A stretch of DNA of 64,000 nt, taken from assembly GCF_014841115.1 (NCBI RefSeq), contig NZ_JACYTP010000016.1, positions 1 through 64,000 on the forward strand, given 5' to 3'. Below are positions 59,222 to 64,000 of the stretch, piece after piece; the stretch's first letter is position 1; each line of letters opens with the position of its first letter. The position numbers and the translations under genes were made by a program. This DNA comes from Photobacterium arenosum (GTDB lineage Bacteria; Pseudomonadota; Gammaproteobacteria; Enterobacterales; Vibrionaceae). The notes under the pieces are model-generated. The model did not search any database and was not told where the DNA came from. It saw only the letters and a list, made by a program, of their open reading frames with translations.

Positions 59222-59704
59222 TTGCAGGATCTGAAACTCTGGTTGTTAGTGGCAGGAAGCCTGATTGTTGTGGCACTGGCGGCCTACGCCGGTTATCTGC
59301 TCTACCAGCTGTATTTACAAAAGCAGCGCCATAAGGCTTTTATAGCCCGCGCAGAGCAGCAACAGAGCGAGGCAATTGCGCAGCGAAATAGCAATATTCT
59401 GGAAAGTGTCTACATCATTGCGCAAGCCGGACGGCAGGAGCAGTGTGACATGTCGGAAATTGCCATTCGCCTGTACAAGCTGATGACAGTCCTGCAGGCC
59501 GATCGCAGCGTCAACTTTTCCGCCCAGTATCCGGCTTTGTTTGAGCTGTATAAAGTGGTTGAAGAGATGCCGCGTGGTGATGAACGCAAAGCCCTGGCCA
59601 AGCAGGAGCGGATGAAAGACGATCTGCTGCGCATGAAAGCTGAGTCACGGCTGTTTGATGCGATACAGTCGGAACTGACTCAGATCCTGGCGCAAAAGGC
59701 CTGA
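59222..59704 (+). CDS. DUF2489 membrane protein
   Basis: A 160-residue protein with one N-terminal membrane helix (LWLLVAGSLIVVALAAYAGY) and a helical cytoplasmic domain. The start is TTG at 59222 with AAGGAG 7 bases upstream, in the yihI end. The family travels with yihI in vibrios; its function is unknown. Its terminator has been split by an insertion sequence. Confidence 0.9.
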   Translation: MQDLKLWLLVAGSLIVVALAAYAGYLLYQLYLQKQRHKAFIARAEQQQSEAIAQRNSNILESVYIIAQAGRQEQCDMSEIAIRLYKLMTVLQADRSVNFSAQYPALFELYKVVEEMPRGDERKALAKQERMKDDLLRMKAESRLFDAIQSELTQILAQKA

Positions 59705-59734
59705 CCCAGAGCCTGCGAGTGAAATGAAAAACCC

Positions 59735-59748
59735 AGTGGCTGGCCACT
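59735..59748. repeat. Left copy of the 14-bp target duplication
   Basis: AGTGGCTGGCCACT, identical to 61173-61186. It is itself a hairpin (AGTGGC-TG-GCCACT). Because the target is palindromic the true duplication could be a few bases shorter. Confidence 0.8.
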
Positions 59749-61172
59749 AACGCCACTCGCTTAAGAGCGAGTGGCGTTCTTATCCCTCTTCCGTACCGGA
59801 TATTTTGCTGTTTTCTTGAGTACTGCTCTGGGGTAGGGCTTTCTTTTCCGCTTGTTGGGCAGGATCAATCTTTTCCCGTTTTCCCTCAATATTTTCAAGT
59901 TTTTCGGTATCGTGCCAGGTGTTCGACCATCCGCCCAAACAAATTCATCTTGTATTAAATACAATGCATTGATGAAGCTTATTCTTAACGGTTCTACGCT
60001 ATGTTCTCTGGCCATCTCGGCCATTTCTAAACGTACGATATTGTAAGAAATCAGAATTCCCCAAAGCTCCTGATAGATACCTTCGCTTTTTAAACTTATC
60101 AAAAGCGGTTTGTTCTGTAATTGATACTGTTTTAACTCACCGTAACCACGTTCAATTTCCCAACGCTGCCAATAGACTTCAACGAGCTCTTTGAGTGCAT
60201 ACTGCTTTGGACACAAGCAAGAAGTGATGAATCCTTTAATTTCACCTTTTGGTGATGGGATAAGCACCAGTCGAGCACGCCATGTCTGCCCTAAATGAGG
60301 CGCCTGCTCTTGTGCCTGAGGGGAGATGGGCATTTCAATCAGATGGTCATAATCGCTATAAGACTCGATAATTTCATACCTGCATTTGGACTTTATGGGG
60401 GTTAGCCAGTGCGTGTTTTGGCCGGTTCCCTGCCAGCTTAGAAACAGCTCTGCTGACATAAACCCCCGGTCAAATAACGTGAGCGAATTTTCTGGCGCCG
60501 AGCCGATAAGCTGTTGTGCGTAAGAAATTTCACTGTTGGTTACAGGGCCAAAGGCCGCATCTGACAGTATATGGTTTCTGGTCGACATCAGTGTTACAGC
60601 CAGAACGGAGGGGAAGGAGGCCGATTTTTGAGCATATCCAAACGCCTGATTACTCGGTGTATCATGGGTCTTAAAATAGGTGCCATCTACACTGAGCACT
60701 TTAAGCCCGCAGATTTGGTCAAATTCACACTGCTTTTCCCATTGCGCGGCTGTGTGTTTGAATAAATATTGCATTGGTTTGGCACCGAGTTTTTCTTTTC
60801 CCTTAATAATACTGCTTGTCGCTAAAGGCGGCAGCTCTCCTTTCGAGTCCGGAAAGGCGAGTTCAAGTTTGTCGCAAACGTTCTGAATAGAGCGATTTCT
60901 AAGTAATCCAATCCCCAGTACCAGCCACACAGCCTGCTCGGCTGGGAAACGTCGTTTACGAACAGAAGCTCGCCCTGTCTGTTGAACAGCTTCTTCTACC
61001 CACTCTAAGGGAATGTGCTTAGCAAAAGTATTGATATGGTGGTCTTGGCAGAACTCAGCGGTGATATGCAGTTCTTTAGAAAATTCAGACATAAAAAAAT
61101 CGGCCTCAACAAAGTTGAGACCGATTATGAAGCCTACAGAGGATCGTTCAATGACTTAAAACGATCGGCATT
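59749..61172 (-). mobile_element. IS4-family insertion sequence, about 1.42 kb
   Basis: The element has one transposase gene and imperfect terminal inverted repeats: left AACGCCACTCGCTTAAG (59749-59765) and right, read inward, AATGCCGATCGTTTTAAG (61172-61155). It is flanked by a 14-bp duplication. It lies between DUF2489 and hemN and has split a terminator. The transposase is intact, so the insertion may be recent. Confidence 0.88.
59761..61092 (-). CDS. IS4-family DDE transposase
   Basis: A 443-residue transposase. The DDE residues are in SVDGTYFK, LFDRGFMSAELF and the YREK signature VYWQRWEIERGYGELKQ, which defines the IS4 group. An N-terminal IS4 helical domain (about 20-110) precedes them. 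Its stop codon lies inside the left inverted repeat. No frameshift or early stop is seen, so it is probably active. Confidence 0.95.
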   Translation of the reverse strand: MSEFSKELHITAEFCQDHHINTFAKHIPLEWVEEAVQQTGRASVRKRRFPAEQAVWLVLGIGLLRNRSIQNVCDKLELAFPDSKGELPPLATSSIIKGKEKLGAKPMQYLFKHTAAQWEKQCEFDQICGLKVLSVDGTYFKTHDTPSNQAFGYAQKSASFPSVLAVTLMSTRNHILSDAAFGPVTNSEISYAQQLIGSAPENSLTLFDRGFMSAELFLSWQGTGQNTHWLTPIKSKCRYEIIESYSDYDHLIEMPISPQAQEQAPHLGQTWRARLVLIPSPKGEIKGFITSCLCPKQYALKELVEVYWQRWEIERGYGELKQYQLQNKPLLISLKSEGIYQELWGILISYNIVRLEMAEMAREHSVEPLRISFINALYLIQDEFVWADGRTPGTIPKNLKILRENGKRLILPNKRKRKPYPRAVLKKTAKYPVRKRDKNATRS

Positions 61173-61186
61173 AGTGGCTGGCCACT
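61173..61186. repeat. Right copy of the 14-bp target duplication
   Basis: AGTGGCTGGCCACT followed by GGGTTTTTT. Together with AAAAACCC left of the other copy, it restores a complete terminator palindrome when the element is removed. Confidence 0.8.
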
Positions 61187-61308
61187 GGGTTTTTTGTATG
61201 CCGGTCGGCCTAATCCGAGCTGTTTTTGTTATCGATCAATAATCGGGCGGCGGCCTCATGCTAGCTTGGCGGATTGACTTGGCAGAACGTCTGTGAGGTA
61301 ACGCCGCG

Positions 61309-62682
61309 ATGACAGAGCAATCCATGATTTGGGATCAGGCACTGATCGAAAAATATAACTATTCAGGCCCCCGCTACACCTCGTATCCAACGGCCCTGGA
61401 GTTTCAGCCCAACTTTACCGCCGCGGCGTTTTCCGCCGCCTGCCAGCGTTATCCCGAGCGCCGTTTGTCGCTCTATATCCACATTCCGTTCTGTCACACC
61501 CTTTGCTATTACTGCGGCTGTAATAAAGTCATTACCCGGCATGCGCATAAGGCCGACATCTATCTGGCGGCACTGGACATTGAGATTCGCCAGCGTGCAG
61601 CGCTGATGCGTGGCCGGGAAGTCAGTCAGCTGCACCTGGGCGGCGGGACGCCCACTTTTCTGACCAAGCCGCAACTTACCCGGCTGATGGCACAGCTGCG
61701 CGCCTCCTTCACCCTGCAGCCGGATGCGGAAATCAGCATAGAAGTCGACCCGCGCCGGATAGAGCTGGATGTGCTGGATCATCTTCGGGCGGAAGGCTTT
61801 AACCGCCTGAGTATCGGTGTGCAGGATTTCGATAAAGAGGTTCAGCAGCTGGTTAACCGCGAGCAGGACAGAGATTTTATTGAAGCTTTGGTCAATCGAG
61901 CCAGGGAATTGGGTTTCCGCTCGACCAATCTGGATCTGATATACGGTTTGCCGAAACAGAACAATGCCCGTTTCGTTAACACTCTGGAGCAGGTGCTGGC
62001 GATGAAACCGGGGCGCTTGTCTGTGTTTAACTATGCCCACATGCCGTCACTGTTTGCCGCCCAGCGAAAAATCAAAGACGCCGATTTACCGGCGCCGTCA
62101 GAAAAGCTGGCGATGCTGCACAGCACCATTGAGACCCTGACCGCTGGCGGTTATCAGTTTATCGGTATGGACCATTTTGCCCTGCCGGAAGACGAACTGG
62201 CCGTGGCCCAGCGCGAAGGCAAGCTGCACCGCAATTTTCAGGGCTACACCACCCAGGGGGATTGCGATTTGCTGGGACTCGGGGTGTCCGCGATATCGAT
62301 GATTGGCGACAGCTATGGCCAGAACCAGAAAGAGCTGAATGCTTACTATGCCGACATTGAATCGCACCAGCATGCCCTGTGGAAAGGGGTGAACCTGACC
62401 GCCGATGATCTGCTGCGCCGTGAGGTGATTAAAACCCTGATTTGTCAGTTTGAGTTATCGATAACGGATATTGAGCAGCGCTATGGCATTAGCTTTGCGG
62501 ACTATTTTGCCCAAGACTTGTCGCTGCTGCAGACGTTTATCGATGACGGTCTGGTTGCTGTGACAGGTGAGCGGATTGCAGTCGCCGCCAAAGGGCGGTT
62601 GCTGATCCGCAATATCTGTATGTGCTTTGATATCTATCTGCGCCAGCGCGCCCGCCAGCAGCAGTTTTCACGGGTGATCTGA
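61309..62682 (+). CDS. hemN: Oxygen-independent coproporphyrinogen III oxidase HemN
   Basis: A 457-residue radical-SAM enzyme that decarboxylates coproporphyrinogen without oxygen. Cluster motif C-x3-C-x2-C-x-C (CHTLCYYCGC, about residues 63-72), then LHLGGGTPTFL and IGVQDFD. KYNYSGPRYTSYPTALEF is the family start. GAGGTAA precedes the ATG. Transcription now starts in about 120 bases between IS and gene; no FNR box was recognised there. Confidence 0.97.
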   Translation: MTEQSMIWDQALIEKYNYSGPRYTSYPTALEFQPNFTAAAFSAACQRYPERRLSLYIHIPFCHTLCYYCGCNKVITRHAHKADIYLAALDIEIRQRAALMRGREVSQLHLGGGTPTFLTKPQLTRLMAQLRASFTLQPDAEISIEVDPRRIELDVLDHLRAEGFNRLSIGVQDFDKEVQQLVNREQDRDFIEALVNRARELGFRSTNLDLIYGLPKQNNARFVNTLEQVLAMKPGRLSVFNYAHMPSLFAAQRKIKDADLPAPSEKLAMLHSTIETLTAGGYQFIGMDHFALPEDELAVAQREGKLHRNFQGYTTQGDCDLLGLGVSAISMIGDSYGQNQKELNAYYADIESHQHALWKGVNLTADDLLRREVIKTLICQFELSITDIEQRYGISFADYFAQDLSLLQTFIDDGLVAVTGERIAVAAKGRLLIRNICMCFDIYLRQRARQQQFSRVI

Positions 62683-62708
62683 CCCTTGCGCTGATCAGGC
62701 TAACCCGA

Positions 62709-62747
62709 AAAAAACGCCCTGCTTGCGATCTCAAGCGGGGCGTTTTT
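62709..62747. terminator. Bidirectional terminator between hemN and add
   Basis: Stem of about 15 bp (AAAACGCCCTGCTTG with CAAGCGGGGCGTTTT), flanked by A and T runs. The two genes converge on it. Confidence 0.9.
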
Positions 62748-62768
62748 GTTGCGCAGGCGATGGCGGGA

Positions 62769-63770
62769 TTAACGCTTGGCCGCCATCTCGCGCAGGGCGT
62801 TCTTCTCGCTGTCAGACAGGAAAGCCAGTTCCAGGCCGTTGATTTGCGCCTGGCGGATTTGCTCCGGCGTCAGACCTGCCTTAGGCGCAGCCACTTCGTA
62901 CTCGTAAGGCAGCTCAATGCCTTCAACGGCCGGGTCATCGGTATTCAGACAGGCCAGAATGCCGTGATCGAGAAACTGCTTGAGCGGGTGACCGGCCAGG
63001 CTGGCGACAGTGCTGGTCTGGATATTCGAGGTCAGGCAGGACTCAATACCGATGTTGTGCTCAGCCAGGTAATCCATCAGTCTGGCATCTTCCACCGCTT
63101 TCACACCGTGGCCGATACGCACTGCCCCCAGCTCCTGAATCGCTTGCCACATGCTTTCCGGGCCTGCGGCTTCACCGGCATGCACTGTGACCTGCAGGCC
63201 GGCATCGCGCACCTGTCTGAAGTGGCCGACAAACTGGTTACCCGGCTGGCCCAGTTCATCGCCGGCCAGATCAACGGCAACAAGGTGGTCTTTCTGGCTC
63301 AGCAGGGCGTCCAGCTCCTGCTGGCAGGCCTGGGTGCCGAAAGTCCGGCTCATGATACCGATCAGGTTCGCTTTGATACCAAAATCGCGACAACCGGCTT
63401 GAACGCCGTCGACAACGGCTTCGACCACACCGGCAACTGGCAGGTTGTGTTTCATCGCCATGTAATAGGGTGAGAACCGCAGCTCAGCATAGTCAATTTG
63501 CGCGTTGAGGGCATCTTCGACATTTTCGTAGGCTACGCGGCGGCAGGCCTCCAGATCGCCCAGCACCGCGACGCCCCAGTCCAGTTTGGACAGGAAAGCC
63601 ACCAGGCTGGGCTCGGCTTCCACGATTTGAACGTGCGGACGCAGTGACTCAAGGTCGTTGGCAGGCAGTGCCATGCCAAACTGCTGGCCCAGCTCAAGAA
63701 TGGTCTGAATACGGATGTTGCCGTCCAGGTGACGGTGCAAATCGGTCAGTGGCAGGTGTTTGCTAATCAT
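62769..63770 (-). CDS. add: Adenosine deaminase
   Basis: A 333-residue zinc enzyme, the same length as E. coli Add, that turns adenosine or deoxyadenosine into inosine. Zinc ligands and catalytic residues are in [44 protein letters not shown] and LNTDDPAV. The ATG at 63770 aligns with the E. coli start; 63776 is two codons earlier. Cytoplasmic purine salvage. Confidence 0.97.
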   Translation of the reverse strand: MISKHLPLTDLHRHLDGNIRIQTILELGQQFGMALPANDLESLRPHVQIVEAEPSLVAFLSKLDWGVAVLGDLEACRRVAYENVEDALNAQIDYAELRFSPYYMAMKHNLPVAGVVEAVVDGVQAGCRDFGIKANLIGIMSRTFGTQACQQELDALLSQKDHLVAVDLAGDELGQPGNQFVGHFRQVRDAGLQVTVHAGEAAGPESMWQAIQELGAVRIGHGVKAVEDARLMDYLAEHNIGIESCLTSNIQTSTVASLAGHPLKQFLDHGILACLNTDDPAVEGIELPYEYEVAAPKAGLTPEQIRQAQINGLELAFLSDSEKNALREMAAKR

Positions 63771-63933
63771 GATCATGGTATCCCGGAAAAACTGTAGCCT
63801 CAGTATAAGCAAAGATATCAAGACAATCATTACACTCAGGGTGAGGATCTGGCCCGATCATCAAGATCGGGCTGATGTTTACTTCCGCTGTTGAAAAAAT
63901 CACCAATCCTGCTCACCGACAGTGGCAGGGCTG

Positions 63934-64000
63934 TCAGTCACTGGCCATGTTGAGCTCTTTGAGTTTCCGGGTCAGGGTGTTGCGTCCCCAGCCGAGCAGC
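63934..64000 (-). CDS. glnG: C-terminal end of NtrC (GlnG), cut by window edge
   Basis: The minus strand encodes LLGWGRNTLTRKLKELNMAS and D before a TGA, the DNA-binding Fis-type helix-turn-helix end of the nitrogen regulator NtrC. Only 21 residues are visible. In E. coli glnG is also close to hemN. Confidence 0.92.
   Translation of the reverse strand, partial: LLGWGRNTLTRKLKELNMASD

Noticed and set aside
61187-61308. FNR-type site upstream of hemN
   Set aside because: The best candidate near TTATCGATCAATAA misses too many positions of TTGAT-N4-ATCAA.
63846-63875. Terminator between add and glnG
   Set aside because: GCCCGAT/ATCGGGC stem is real but neither strand has a T run after it; could be a weak Rho-type end only.

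Overview
The window is an almost gapless stretch of gammaproteobacterial chromosome, and its gene content and gene neighbours point to the Vibrionaceae (Photobacterium, Grimontia or a relative). The evidence is the run glnG-add-hemN-[IS]-DUF2489-yihI ... cytochrome c4-yihA-Spot 42-polA, the thiCEFSGH operon behind a TPP riboswitch, ubiEJB-tatABCD-hemB, hemCDXY divergent from cyaA, and cyaY/lptM-lysA-dapF-DUF484-xerC-yigB. The Fur-controlled RyhB-type sRNAs are longer than the E. coli one, as in vibrios. The genus cannot be fixed from sequence reading alone.

Layout. 1-300: 3' tail of an IS630-type transposase cut by the window edge. 297-1252: crcB and a universal stress protein. 1317-6972: TPP riboswitch and thiamine operon. 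7044-13410: a secreted protein, a long aminopeptidase P, a LysR regulator divergent from a Bcr/CflA exporter, and an EamA permease. 13617-21739: rmuC, ubiquinone genes ubiE-ubiJ-ubiB, Tat translocon tatABC, tatD and hemB. 21786-26983: asnC-type regulator, a large periplasmic-sensor/PAS/GGDEF/EAL protein, rsmJ and a Lys-rich unknown. 27060-31387 (minus): a 27-residue membrane protein, then hemCDXY. 31777-39480: cyaA, cyaY, lptM, lysA, dapF, DUF484, xerC, yigB. 39483-41875 (minus): a four-gene bufferin/Hvf-type copper RiPP operon. 42152-49226: uvrD, ggt, rarD, recQ. 49227-52312: a structured intergenic region, DUF3630, yhhQ with a PurR box, GNAT, two tandem RyhB genes, elbB. 52639-57874: polA, Spot 42 with the small SpfP reading frame, further sRNA-like units, yihA, cytochrome c4. 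58041-64000: methyltransferase, yihI, DUF2489, an IS4-family element, hemN, add and the last codons of glnG.

How the genes work together. Most are housekeeping: thiamine synthesis, tetrapyrrole synthesis (hemB, hemC, hemD, hemN), ubiquinone synthesis, Tat export, lysine synthesis and DNA repair or replication. The most distinctive parts are (1) the RiPP operon of DUF2282 precursor, DUF692/MNIO enzyme, DUF2063 partner and DoxX membrane protein; (2) two complete RyhB paralogues in tandem, each with a -10-overlapping Fur box and a second upstream box 35 bp away; (3) the Spot 42 locus, with a 17-codon SpfP-like frame and at least one more promoter/terminator unit behind it; and (4) an IS4-family element inserted into the palindrome of an intrinsic terminator, so that its target duplication is itself a hairpin. 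No CRISPR array, tRNA or rRNA gene was seen.
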